From: Acanthosoma haemorrhoidale
Taxonomy: Eukaryota; Arthropoda; Insecta; Hemiptera; Acanthosomatidae
Assembly: GCA_930367205.1 (NCBI GenBank)
Contig: OV884012.1
Location: forward strand, 35,603,520-35,667,519
Reading direction: 5' to 3'
Length of the DNA stretch: 64,000 bases
The position numbers and the translations under genes were made by a program. Numbering within the stretch: position 1 is the first letter of the stretch; the number at the start of each line of letters is the position of its first letter. This document shows, one piece after another, positions 11,601 through 23,266 of the stretch. The notes under the pieces are model-generated. The model did no database searches, was not told the DNA's origin, and saw nothing but the letters and a program-made list of their open reading frames with translations.

Positions 11601-12311
11601 GAAGGTGAGCCCAATTGAAACGAGTACGCTGGACTTACTACTCTCTCCAGCATCTCATCACAAGCCCGGCTATATCCCTTCGGCTGAAACTCTTAATATA
11701 TAAGAGCGTCTTGAGGCCACCTCTATTGTTTGGGACACCACTCTTTCGATTCCTACACGCCAGTACCATAACTCGACTCCAGAGCTTCCTGAACAAGATC
11801 CTGCGCACGGCACTATGGCATACCCCTTTTCGTGATATGAAGGCTTCCGACATGCACGAAGAGTTCGAGGTCCCCACCATTACCGAAGCCATCAAAAGAA
11901 GACACATCAAGTTCTTCGACTCGATGAAACATAGTCTAAACCCTCTATTCAAAGAAATGACACCACCACCGCTACCGGCAAGATGGCAACTCTCAAGATC
12001 TGGTAAAGCAGACCAAATGGTGGACATCACGGCGCTTGGCCCACCAACAACAAGCCTCTAACGGGCACCCATCACTGCTATTCAACTACATAAGACTTCA
12101 CTACATGCCTAGAGAAACTCTAAGCCCAGCCACCAGTGGACTCTCACCACTGTACCGCAACAACCAACCTCTACCGAGGCTTCCCACACTCCTTAATTCT
12201 CTCACACCACCTTCAAGCAGGTACTCCTAGTACAAGGATCCGCTCAACCCAAATATTCCTTATTTTTCCCTCATCCCTAATCTTCTAACTGGAGAGATAA
12301 AAAAAAAATTA
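11601..12311 (+). mobile_element. LINE group A, ORF2 C-terminus plus 3' UTR
   Basis: This is the longest clean reading frame of the LINE set. From about 11615 to 12061 it encodes 148 residues of the region downstream of the reverse transcriptase core: LKLLIYKSVLRPPLLFGTPL, ITRLQSFLNKILRTALW, EEFEVPTITEAIKRRHIKFF and LNPLFKEMTPPPLPARW. These correspond to the usual Jockey-type order. The 3' UTR carries the paired hairpins seen in the other A copies (near 12108 and 12135) and ends in A9-10. The upstream catalytic domains (endonuclease, YADD) are missing through 5' truncation. No clear target duplication was found. Confidence 0.85.
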
Positions 12312-12406
12312 TTAAATTTCGGCTTCGGTTAAATATGTTATTAATAAAGGGGTTTAGGGAAAAAAAAATTAAAATTTATAAAATTATTTATTTAATATAA
12401 AGACTT

Positions 12407-12599
12407 CCCCCGGTGGACTCTCGCCACTGTCTCTAGAAAACCACACCTCACCCGACGTCTCCCACACCCCTCAATTCCTTCACCCAGCCTTCGAATAGGT
12501 CCCCCCAAGTACAAGCATCCATTCATCCAAAATAATTTCCATTTCTTTTCCCTTATTCCTAATTTTTTAAGTTTGAGAGCTTGAAAAAAATAAAATATG
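12407..12599 (+). mobile_element. LINE group A-like tail with 9-bp target duplication
   Basis: A 193-bp insert starts at the GGTGGACTCTCGCCACTG hairpin region of the group A 3' UTR and ends in an A-rich tract. It is flanked by TAAAGACTT at 12398-12406 and 12600-12608. The sequence is a diverged sister of group A: it has AATAGGTCC where A copies have AGCAGGTAC. It contains no coding sequence. Confidence 0.85.
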
Positions 12600-12610
12600 T
12601 AAAGACTTTT

Positions 12611-12725
12611 AAAAAAAGGTGAGCCCCATCACTTTTAATAAATTCAGTCCACTCATGTATAATGTACTTCTGTACAATGCAGATCACAATTATGTATAAT
12701 AGAATTTGTATAAAATAAAGATAAA
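12611..12725 (+). mobile_element. LINE 3' UTR fragment, group B/C-like
   Basis: It begins with the hairpin AAGGTGA-GCCCCA-TCACTT (12616-12634) and runs through TCAGTCCACTCATGTATAATGTAC, matching the start of the group B 3' UTR near 22929. It then diverges and ends in an A-rich AAATAAAG stretch. It is the host sequence for the next insertion, which sits at its 3' edge. Confidence 0.6.
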
Positions 12726-12733
12726 CTGTGATT

Positions 12734-12974
12734 CAACCTATAGTGGACTCTCACCACTGTGCCAAGATCAGCTACACCATAGCCGAGGTTTCCCACACTC
12801 AATTCCTTCACCCAGCCTTCGAATAGGTCCCTCCAAGTACAAGGATGCACCCATTCCATTTCTTCGTTATATTCCCCTCATTCCTCATTTTCAAGTTAAA
12901 GAGGTTAGGTGAAGAGAAAACATTCCTTTATTTTCAAATTGAGAACTTTGAAAAAAAAAATAAAAAATAAAATG
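12734..12974 (+). mobile_element. LINE group A-like tail with 8-bp target duplication
   Basis: A second A-like tail, close to the one at 12407-12599, including the GTGGACTCTCACCACTG hairpin and the AATAGGTCC variant. It ends in an A-rich tract and is flanked by CTGTGATT at 12726-12733 and 12975-12982. With the previous copies it forms a cluster of four LINE tails within 1.4 kb. Confidence 0.85.
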
Positions 12975-13532
12975 CTGTGATTGATTTGATAGTTAAGAAG
13001 TCTGAAGATATACTTGGTGGTGTCTTATTTGGAAGAATGTAGCGACAGGATTACAAATTTATTCTCATGTATATATATTGTAACCTACCTCATTTTTCAC
13101 CATTTCTCTTTTTACTTTATTTGATCAATTTAACTTAACTAACTTGGCAGGTCCGTCATGAGATCTTTAATTCAAATTGTTTTATGTCTTTGACATAGGA
13201 ATTTATCCCGATTGAATCGCCCGATCTCAAGGCTAATGTTGTGGTTATTAATAAATTGAGAAACTAGGAATTGTGAAATATATTCAAATAAAATGGTTAT
13301 GACAAATAATTATAATTAACATAGAGTACTGACGAAATTTACAAAAAAAATATTCAATTCCTTTTAAATTATGATAGTTACTACTAATTACAAAACATGA
13401 ATTTGAGCTCATTTTTTTTTTATGTATGTATCCATAATAAGAAACAATATTAATAACACCAACCTACAACTTATCCGCCCATCTGTCTCAACACACCATG
13501 GTATTCAATAAACGTTCAACTGCTTTTCTTTC

Positions 13533-13683
13533 TTATCTCAGTTCAATCGATGATCTTCCTGTAATCCAATCAAGGTTACTTTCTACTGTTGGTTCTTCAA
13601 TAGTATGGTAACCGCCAATTCGGGAGCTTGCCATTGCCTTCTTGACGGCTGCGCTAAGACTGGTTTTCAGCTCATCCCCACTC
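13533..13683 (-). CDS. Candidate last exon, minus strand, unidentified
   Basis: On the minus strand, a pyrimidine-rich acceptor (CCCTTATATTCCTAG) precedes an open segment that starts in phase 2 at 13683 and reads SGDELKTSLSAAVKKAMASS, RIGGYHTIEEPTVESNLDWI, TGRSSIELR, then a TAA stop at 13535-13533. Composition is clearly richer in G and C than the AT-rich flanks, and the peptide has low-complexity-free, soluble character. That fits the C-terminal tail of a spliced protein. I do not recognise the family, see no upstream exon and no good poly(A) signal, so it may also be a pseudogene piece. Confidence 0.33.
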
Positions 13684-13779
13684 CTAGGAATATAAGGGAA
13701 AATGCCCCTTACCATATGTGAGGGTTCATGATCTTTACTCTCAAATATCATGAATGTTACAATATATATATTCATTTAT

Positions 13780-13782
<3 letters not shown>

Positions 13783-13813
<31 letters not shown>
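13783..13813. repeat. (TA)n microsatellite
   Basis: An uninterrupted TA dinucleotide run of about 31 bases. Confidence 0.95.
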
Positions 13814-13815
<2 letters not shown>

Positions 13816-14758
13816 TCCTTATATATTCTCACTCAGGGCAAAAAAGTATATGTCACAGGGTTGTGTTTAGGCTTTGTTAACAAAAGAATAGGGTCTGTAA
13901 GAATGATAAAAGTGTATGATTAACTGCTGTACTCATTGTGGAACGAACCGGTCCTCACAGCACATTTTATTTCTAATAACTCGTTGGTTATAAACTCATC
14001 TTACTATCATAATTGTTATTGTCAGCTTCAAATAGAAAGGAATCATAATCTCATCTTGAAGATAATTCGTTAGTCTGGTACCCTCTCACTGTAATCCGTG
14101 GTTTAGCATGGCCTATATATGACCGAGGCCCTGTTGCCCCAGGCATGTCAAGATCTAGGCCAGCCTTAATAGATTCTGACAGCCTATCATTTTCACTTAA
14201 TTCCTACTTCAGATATTCCGTTAGATTAGTTCTGCGTATGTGAAACGGATTTTCGGATCTGTCGGTAAACACAAGACTTTCCATAAGTTAAGTTTGATAT
14301 AAAGAATTACTACCATCAGAATATCGGTCTAGAAATATAGTTGTCTTGTCTTTTCTGCTACATACCTGATTAAGAAGTTGACAGTTTTCACACGGCTTAT
14401 CAGTATTCATCCTCGTCCCCCGTCCATAGACAACCCTGGCAAGTTACTTAAGTTATGGGTGAACCAAGGGCTGAATTGTAAATTTCTTACTGTGGTCTTG
14501 TAATTGGCATTTCGACATGAGAATCCTATCAGGATGGGAGAGCTTAGCATATATAAATCTTGAAGTTAAGGGGTCATTACTCCTGCTTCAAGATGCAGTT
14601 TGGTTGTCAGGTCCTCATTCTTGGGTAATAAGCTTTTGGAATCCATTTCGGACATTTCAGTACTATAACTTGGGCAAATGAATTTTTGATTTATGTAGTA
14701 GATAGGATGTTCAAATTAAGGCTTTGTAATAACATTTTTCTATACATAAATTACAATT

Positions 14759-14761
14759 ATA

Positions 14762-14784
<23 letters not shown>
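14759..14784. repeat. (AT)n microsatellite
   Basis: An uninterrupted AT dinucleotide run followed directly by a T tract. Confidence 0.95.
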
Positions 14785-14793
<9 letters not shown>

Positions 14794-16241
14794 CTTTAAT
14801 GCGTTTGGAAAAGCATGGTAAACTAAAGGTAATCATGGGATTGTGAGCCGATCAATATTATTTTTCAAATTTCGCTAAGATCATATCTGACACCACCTCC
14901 TGATTTTTTTTAAACTTGAAACATGCTCCTAAAAATCAGAGTTTTATCCTATCGGTCTGGTTGAGGTTTTATTCTTCATAGAATTAAAGTATGCAGAGAT
15001 ATTCCATGAATACCATTAGAAACGCGGGTTGCGTTTTAAAATTTAAAGAGACTAATTTTGCTTGGATTCCCGACTGGAAGATAGTCTTCATCATCCTCTC
15101 TTTTTCTAAACCACTGAAAAAAAATACATGGTATTAAATACTGAAAATGTTTTTTTTATTCATTAAACCATTTTGGTTGCTAAAAATCGCTTAAAACGTA
15201 ACCACTGTTGGCTGTTAGACCTGTTAACCGGATGGTGTGATATTAAATTATTGTTACTGTTAACTCTAAAAAATTAATTTTTGGTACACGTTTGTATAAC
15301 TTTGAGTTACTGTTTAACGTCTTCTTAATCATAGGGGAAAAATCAAAACTTTAGATCTTAAATATCTCCTGATATGTAACTCGAAAAAACTAAATGAGAA
15401 ACGTAATTTTTTTTTTGCTTACCTTCTGTTATTATATATTAATCATATAATGATTCAATTACGGGATGTTGTAAAATATACCTTTAAAATATAATACGGA
15501 TTACAAACTTCAATTTAATACGTTGAAAGTTTGAAATACCGCGTTCCGTGTTTAAATGATGAATATCCTTATAACTAACTGAGACATGAATTTCCTATAT
15601 ATAACCCGTAGCTGTCAAATATCAAGACATATGAATCAATTTGGAGACCGTTACGAGCTAGCTTCATTAGAGAACATGAATTTCACCCTTGTAGGCGTTG
15701 TGGTTGTGCAAGGTGACCAGCCACCCCTGCCTGTGGACTTGTGATGATAATTTATCTAGAAGGCCTGTGGATCCTTAACCTCGGTGGCATTCCCAAATCG
15801 TGTTCTGTCTATCCCGTTGAGAAATGAAATATGGCAATTAGTAAAAATGATTTGCCTAATTTAATAAGGAAAAGTAACTTACCCGTGTAGCCTCATAGCT
15901 AAGAACATGTCAAAGGAATATTTCTGTTCGCATTTTCTAATATGCAATGTTTTATATCTCTAATCAGGGCTGGTTTATCAACTGAAACCACCCTAGTTTA
16001 AAAACCAAGTAGCTTGCTCAAATTATGACAGCTGCAAAGAAGAACAAATCAGTTATAAATTAGGGCTATTCATCGACTTCAATGCACCAAGGATGAGAAA
16101 AAGAGTGCTGCGCCATACAACAGCGTAATGTGCTAAAAAGACAAACTACCTCAATAATTGATTTAACAAACACTTTAAAAATGTTTGTTGCAACAAAATA
16201 CAAACATGGTGAGCCCACTGATACTTGGGTCGATTAATATA

Positions 16242-17040
16242 AAGGGTGTCCCAGAATTAACGCAAGATTTGATTTAAATAGAAAACACAGTTTTTAGTAG
16301 TTTTGTTGTTATTTTTTATTGAATTATAAAGTAAATAGGATAGGGTTATTTATGGAATGGCATTATTGATGGAATAACACATCGGGCAAATGGCCACTAC
16401 GACTTTCGTGGCACTTACGCACCCTTTTGTCGAAATTTTCCATGACCATTTGGCATAAATGTGGTTGAATTTCGTTGATGCAGCGTTGAATTTCCTCTTT
16501 TAATGCACGGGTGGGTGTGGGCTTGTTGACATACACGTTTGACTTCAAATAACCTCATAAAAAGAAATCTAAAGGTGTTAAATTACACGATCTAGGGGGC
16601 CAATTCTGATCACCGAAACGAGAGAGTACACGACCTGGAAATGTCTCATGCAGTATTTGAATTGTTTCATGGGCTGTATGGCATGTGGCACCATCTTGTT
16701 GAAACCACATATTGGCCAAATCAATATCATCCAATTTCGGCACAAAGAACTGTGTTTACGACGCCGAATTGATGATCCTGGATTTTCAACAACACTCTCA
16801 CGCACTGCTTCGATATTGACATTTGAACGGTTTGTGTTTGTACATTTGTAACGATCATTGTGTTTAGTGTCTCCAACTGATCCATTCTCCCTGAATTTTT
16901 CATTTAATCTCTTCATAGTTGATGAAGTCAAGACACGATTCCGACCATATTTTGTATGAAATTTTCTAACTGCGGCCGTCAAACTTTCATTATTTTTGAG
17001 ATAATGTTCAAAAATAAAGACACGTTGTTTAGTAACACGC
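16242..17040 (-). mobile_element. mariner-like element copy 1, deleted and one-ended
   Basis: The left end is a terminal repeat starting AAGGGTGTCCCAGAATTAAC just after a TA dinucleotide. The transposase is on the minus strand. From 16982 down it reads TAAVRKFHTKYGRNRVLTSS (helix-turn-helix part) up to ENPGSSIRRR, then jumps straight to PKLDDIDLANMWFQQDGATC and LTPLDFFL. The middle part, with the first catalytic Asp, is missing. The second Asp (WFQQDG) and third Asp (PLDFF) are present, but the Trp codon after DFFL is a stop (TGA). The last part continues as GYLKSNVYVNKPTPTRALKE to a stop near 16363. The right terminal repeat seen in copy 2 is absent; similarity stops near 17040. This copy is inactive. 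Confidence 0.85.
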
Positions 17041-20000
17041 CTATAAGCATAGCCTCTATGCTGAACCGTGTCTGAACACGCACTCCCCCACTTGCTGTTT
17101 TCTCATTTAGTCGAATCACTCGCCACTGGACTCATTCACATCTGTAGTGTGAACCAACGTTAAGAACTTGGTGGTATGCCGTAAGCAAATGCCAAACCCT
17201 GCCTGGTTCACCCACGCGAGGAATGTCGAGAGAGGAAGCCGCACCAATTCACCCACTCTTCTTCAAAGGGCCTTACTACCTGGCTTTCACCTGCCCCACG
17301 TTAACAAGGCCTGGAGTTCATTCATAACAATTATGAGATAGTTAATAATTATTAATTGTGATGGGTAGTCACTTTGGTGGAAATTAAATAATTGTTGGTT
17401 ATAAAAAAAAAAATACAATAAAAAAAGAAATTTCAATATTAAAAATAACTGTGTGTATTGGGAGAGCTGAAACTCAAATAATTATGTTGTACGATTCCTA
17501 CTTGTAAATGACTAAACAAATTAAGTAGTATTGGTATTAAAATATCAACGGACGTGTTTTTTTCTTGGCAGGGAGTCAAAATTGACCCTAGATAGTTTCA
17601 ATTATAGTTCAAGACCCATATTTGGACCAACAACCTTAGGAATATAATCTATTTCACCTATAAATATCAACCAATTTGTTGTGATTCAACAGTATTCTGT
17701 TCAAATAGTAAAAACAAAGTACAAGACTTTTTCCTTTGTTTAATAGAGTACTAAATGCATACGTTAGCGATTGGCTGGCTTAAGCACCCCGATAGCGCTC
17801 TAGATAGTGCTGTTATCTGTTCCTAGATTCCCGTATCGCTTGGAGAACCTTGCATATAAAATACATTTCCTTCCAACATACTAACACGATTCCATTTATA
17901 GCGAGCTGTTTCCAACTGCCGTGTTTCGAATGCATAAATAACAGTTGATTTAGCCGATACTCCAGTCAGGATAACATGAGCATGTCAACGGTCAACCATA
18001 TACGTATTAGCTTAGCATAACGGTAAGTATAAGACATCTAGAGTATGGGATACGAGGTAGATTAACGAGTTAATCTACGATAATGTTTACAAGCACAGTG
18101 GTGTCTTCTAGAAAGTCTAGAAATACTACTCTCCAATATCCCACGCAGGAATATAATTTATTTTTGATAGCGTTTGAGCCGTTAATAAAAGTTCCTGTGG
18201 GTTAGGCGATTTTACTGCATTCCTTCCGAATTTGTTCGCTATGAGTAATTGCATTCCATGTCCATTCGCAAGACTGCTAAATATGTATATCCCCTTATTA
18301 AGGTATGCATATACCTACCTACCTGTATATAAGGTACCTGTGCTTCCAACAAATTGAAATTGAACCCTCTTTGTTAACTGTATTCCTTCAACTAGTTTGA
18401 AATGTAATCCTCTTACATTATCTCTTGTTAGATTTGGGCAGCCTTTCGATACGAATATTTAACACTTTAAGAGCGACATTAAAGTTGTGTTCCATGCCCT
18501 ACTTCATCCCGGACATCTGAGAGTATCGTATAACTTCCACTTTGTTAGCACAAAACCATTTTTCTCCATCCAATTTTTTTAGCATTGTGCATTCGTAAAT
18601 TTATTTCATTGATTTAATATTATTTCTTATATTTTTCTATTACGGGTTAATCATAAATATTCAATACAATTCATTATTGTATTATTCACTTCATTGTGGC
18701 ATGCAATGTTTTTTATTGAAATGATTATGTAGATCACAAGATGCCGATAAAAACAAGAAACCAGGAAAAGCTGTTATCTTCAAGCTGAAGATATATCTTG
18801 CTTGTTGTCATCTAGCAAACAGGAAAGGAACCGGGAATGCTTTTTTCTCCCCCTTATTTTTATCCTTTATATATTTATTGTACGGATATCTGCTGCTTGA
18901 AATGCCTCTACAAAGTCGAAGAACAAAATGAGAAACGGAACTGGCAAAGTGGGGTTTGTGCCGTTTCCCCGTTTATGTGGGGAGTATAAATATAGATGAA
19001 AGGGGACCAGTCGCTGACTCCTAGACTTTCTGATATATCGATTGTACCCGACAACATTACAGTCGATTTATATTCTTCCTCTGACCAATAAATCTCTCGT
19101 CAGAATTATTGATGTTTGAATTTAAATTATCTTACGCCCTTCTCCACTGTATAAGATGATATAGAACATATATTAATTAAATTATGTAAAATTTTAAATA
19201 TTTTTAAAATTCTTCATGTACTTTTTTCGTCTTGTAAAATAAATAGCTTAACTTCGAAAAATAGTATTTGACTACAAATAATCAAGTGAGAATCGTTTTT
19301 GTTTACCTTAGGGATGTTGAATTCAATCAAAGCCCCTAATGGACTAACTTTACTTTCAGGCAGAAACTGGGCAATCGCCATTCGTTTTGTATGTATGTCT
19401 GTTGTAAACATGATCCAATGGATCTATAATTTTAAATGTTTATTCAAAAACAGCTTGATTTTTTTCAAATAAACTAGAGGGGAGTATGTAGTTTTAAGCT
19501 TTCGTTAGTCGAAGCTCAGAAACTGTATTATAAGCTAAGATCTGAAACTCTCTTTTTGGCATATGGCTGAGGACTTGCTAAAGGCAGTGACACAAAACCA
19601 AATACGAAATATTCCTACAAATAAAGTTTTGAGAGCAAACAAAAGAATTCGCGTCCTGATTGAAATAGATTCAGGTCATCTCTTGATATTGCTACTTCAC
19701 TTACACCAACTATGATTTCGTTTAAGTTCATTTGGAAATATATAATTTAGTTCACATTTGATGTGTAGAAATTTAAGCCTGTGAAAAATAAAATACGTAC
19801 CTTTAAAATACGAATAAAAAATGGTAATGTCACCGACCCTTGGATCAACTACTAAAGTTTGGTGTGAAAATCACATTACCCCGCAAAGGGATTTCACCCG
19901 AAACCTTTATTTAGTGAAGGGATTACACCAAAAGGGCCATCCAGTCAATTCTGTGCACTAATCGATTTCAGCCAATAATCAAAACATAAATAAATAATAT

Positions 20001-22079
20001 TTTCGGCTGAAGGTTTTCAGTAGCCTGAACAAAGGGCGTTCCATTTATCACGAATTTGAATGCAACGGAAATTACTGCAGTGAATACGAAGCTGTATATA
20101 ATCGATGGAGATTTCAATTCGCAGGCGGGGTCGTCCAGTCGAGCGCATGGGTGGTCCTGCCGGCTGGTGTAAACATTTAGCGTAAATGGATAATTCTATT
20201 TCTGATTTCAAAGCGCTTAGCTACATTCAGTAAATCATCTCAATCGTTTCCAAGGACCGTTATATCTACATTATTCTTGGCATTGTATAAATATTTTTTA
20301 CCTTTGTCATGGACATTTAATTTTATTCATTTATGTAAATTTCTTAAAGGTATAATCTCGGCTGTAAACGGAGGAACTATCCGTGACTATTTACTTCATT
20401 ATGACTAATGATTATATTGATAATAGTTATGGAACTATTAAAAATTAGTCAAATGCCATACAGTGCTATCTTATATTAACATTATTATAAGCTGTTTAAT
20501 ATTACTACATATATTTAAAAAAATCATCAGCATTATTTTAATGATTCTTGTAATCATAGTCCACCATAGCTCCAACGCGTATTATTGAGCAGGACTTTGA
20601 GATATGTTATTTGCTACCTTAATTAATACCATTGGCAAAAAATACTTTTTTATTACACAATAATTATTAATTAATAAAACGTTGAAGTAAACGACGCCAC
20701 ATTTTGTCTTCGTAAAAAAGAATTTATATATTAAAGCGCGTTCGGAAACCGATGAAACTTTTATCAAGTGATCATTATAACAACTCGGGAATTTGTTCTG
20801 CTACTCCATAACAGGTTTTGGAAGGATACTTGATAATGGTAGGCTGCCTAAAGCAATTGTTCATATTTATTGTGAACAAATATAGGCACTGCTGTTTAAT
20901 AAACAATTCACAGTCTGTCTAAATATAACTGTCATAAACGTAGATATAAAAATAGTACGATTGTTTTAACCACTGAGGATGGACTCCTCTCTGTTTAGCA
21001 TTTTCTTTACAATGATGATCATCAGATCCACTGTTGGCACTCGGTGAATGATCTGTCGTAAATATTTGAAGGCTACTTGCATAGCAAGCCTTATACTGGA
21101 GCAGCGAATACAATCATTTGCACATTTGTATGCGATGGAGGATAAGCTTTCGTGCTTATTTATATGTTAGTAACTTTTTTTTATAATCATTTCATTGAGG
21201 TTCGACTCTCAAAATACATAATGTCAGCACCACGTCACATATAGCGCATAAGACATAAAAAACGTTAAAAATCATTATCCCCCTGTAAACTACTTCTTCG
21301 AATAAATTTTTAAGTAAATTTATTCATGTATTCTTTTTAGTTCAGTTATTTATAAAACAAAGTTCTTACGTGTATGGATAAAAAGACGTGTATGCTACAG
21401 GCCTAAGTGTACATGTTTCCACATAGCAGTTGTTCACAACCTTACTATCTTTCGAGGGTCTTATCTCTATTTTTTGAATTTTAAATTTAGTCCGTGCTGT
21501 GTGTTGCTTGAAAAGAGATTTTAAGTGGTGTTTTTTTTTTTTTAACACTCAAGTACTTAGCTTGCTGGCTCCTTAAGTTATAGCAGTTACAATCAAACTA
21601 AATACGACTTGTATTTTCAATGAAACCAAGTTGTTGTTTTTTACTCTGATTGGAATATACTTAAGTAAAAATATTGTCAATATGGCATAAAGAGTAATCT
21701 CTTGTAAAAATGGGTCACCTCCATTATTTCATTTATCATTCCATTAAGTCATCCGCTTTTTGACCCGGATCTCCTTGACGTACACATTCGTTCTTGTCCA
21801 CGTTAACACATTTTGCTACGTCTCAAGCTCCTTTAGGTATATTCAATAACAGGGCAACTATTGTCTTTCGACAGTATTCTGTCTTTGGCTTGTCTGTTAT
21901 AGACCGTATGTGTGACTTTATTTTCTGCGATTACGGTCATAAAAATGATTGGATTGACGTGATTTTTTCAAGTACATTCCACAACACTTCGAATTGACCA
22001 CATTAGTTTTGGGTAAAAAATAATTGATTTTTGTTTGGCTCAGGACCTCACGTGCTTAACAAAATCTTACTAATAAACT
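17041..22079. other. AT-rich non-coding stretch
   Basis: I recognise no gene. 17080-17330 and 20030-20180 are less AT-rich, with short frames lacking recognisable domains. 18290-18330 holds short TA/CTACC repeats. The rest shows no repeat family that recurs in this window. Confidence 0.35.
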
Positions 22080-22403
22080 TCAAGAAAATTGTAACGAAAA
22101 ATAATAAAGGATGTCTGGTGACAATCTAGGCTTTAACCTGGAATGAATAGTTCTCTTTAATAGTTGAGTCGTCATTGTTGTCGAGTAGCCATATACTGAG
22201 AAGTCCTTCGCGGACGTTTTCATGAACTGTTCCATGTTGAAAATATTGAGTTCTTGGTGAAGTAAATTGTTCCTTACGAACTCTGGAGCACTGGTTGACA
22301 TTCGTATCACCTTGTTTTGCAACCTCTGCATTTCGTGCATTCTTTCTTTGCAGTCCTTATCCATACCGGGCAGCCAGCCGTAGGTCAGTAGTATCCGAAT
22401 CAA
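22080..22403 (-). mobile_element. Jockey-type ORF2 fragment, C-terminal to RT
   Basis: An open minus-strand frame of 107 codons reads IRILLTYGWLPGMDKDC, MQRLQNKVIRMSTSAPEF and RNNLLHQELNIFNMEQFMK. This follows the order LTYG..W, LQNK..R, and ...LH.#LNI typical of the region downstream of the reverse transcriptase core in Jockey-like LINEs. It differs from groups A to D. No 3' UTR or poly(A) of the known groups is attached, so it is an isolated internal piece. It has no start context of its own and is not a host gene. Confidence 0.6.
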
Positions 22404-22529
22404 TGTAAAAAAAAAAACAGTTCGTTAAACAAATCGTGAGGTTACTAGTCCATGGGTCAACAAATGGTCTTCTCGTTTTTTTATGACAACTCTTATAGTT
22501 TTATAATAGATTTCTTATTTATTTGTCTT

Positions 22530-22666
22530 CCTGTGCCGTAACAATCAACCTCCACCGAGGATTCCCACACTCCTTACTCCTCTCTCACCACCTTCAAGCA
22601 GGTCCTCCTAGTGCAAGGATCCGATCACCCTAAATATTTTATATTTATATTTTATAAAAAAAAAAA
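22530..22666 (+). mobile_element. LINE group A tail, first of three at one target
   Basis: A 137-bp insert starts at GTGCCGTAACAATCAACC of the group A 3' UTR and ends in A11-12. It is flanked by ATTTGTCTT at 22521-22529 and 22667-22675. Its last part before the poly(A) diverges from the group A consensus. Confidence 0.85.
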
Positions 22667-22675
22667 ATTTGTCTT

Positions 22676-23158
22676 CCTTTAGTAAAGACGAAAGATTGAA
22701 GGTTGAAGAACGCTGCTGTTGCTTGAAACGCACCCGTTGCTTGGTGTGCCGTCGGTGGGTGAGTTCATCCGCCGTAGACACATTAAGTTTTTTGACTCGT
22801 TGCAGCACCTGACAAATCCAGTGTTTAACACTATGACCACACCACCCCTCCCGCATCGATGGCAACAGACTGTCGGGGGAAAATTAGGATAAGAATTAGT
22901 ATGTAAGTTAGTTTTAAGGTTGATCAAAAAGGTGAGCCCCATCACCTTATTAGTCAGTTTAGTCTAGTCACGTATAATGTATATCACTATGCTTGTTTAT
23001 TCGATTATATAATTTCTATATAATAACAAAACCTGTATATATTGTAGTGATGCTACAGGAAATACAGAATAATTTGTAAATGGATTCACCTGAGGATCTA
23101 TAATTGTATATGATTGTCTGTAAGTTTAAAAGGGCTATGAAGGGGAAAAAAAAAAAAA
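22676..23158 (+). mobile_element. LINE group B tail, second of three at one target
   Basis: A 483-bp insert flanked by ATTTGTCTT at 22667-22675 and 23159-23167. It encodes VGEFIRRRHIKFFDSLQHL and TNPVFNTMTTPPLPHRWQ (plus strand, about 22755-22865), followed by a stop, the hairpin AAGGTGA / TCACCTT (22929-22948), the group B 3' UTR and A13. The minus-strand open frames over this segment are shadows. Confidence 0.9.
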
Positions 23159-23167
23159 ATTTGTCTT

Positions 23168-23257
23168 CCTCCTAGTACAAGGATCCGATCACCCTAAATA
23201 TTTTATATTTCTCCCTCATCCTAAAATTCTAACTAGAGAGCTTAGAAAAAAAAAAAA
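23168..23257 (+). mobile_element. LINE group A tail, third of three at one target
   Basis: A 90-bp insert begins CCTCCTAGTACAAGGATCC of the group A 3' UTR and ends CTAGAGAGCTTAG plus poly(A). It is flanked by ATTTGTCTT at 23159-23167 and 23258-23266. Downstream of the last target copy the sequence is unrelated host DNA. Confidence 0.88.
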
Positions 23258-23266
23258 ATTTGTCTT

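Larger units (their letters stand above)
12983..16241. other. Mostly AT-rich non-coding stretch
   Basis: Apart from the candidate exon at 13533-13683 and the two TA microsatellites listed separately, I see nothing definite. Segments at 14100-14460 and 15650-15800 are somewhat less AT-rich, but show no long frame or known motif. Confidence 0.35.

Noticed and set aside
11638..12030. 130-codon minus-strand frame
   Set aside because: It is the antisense shadow of the group A LINE frame at 11615-12061.
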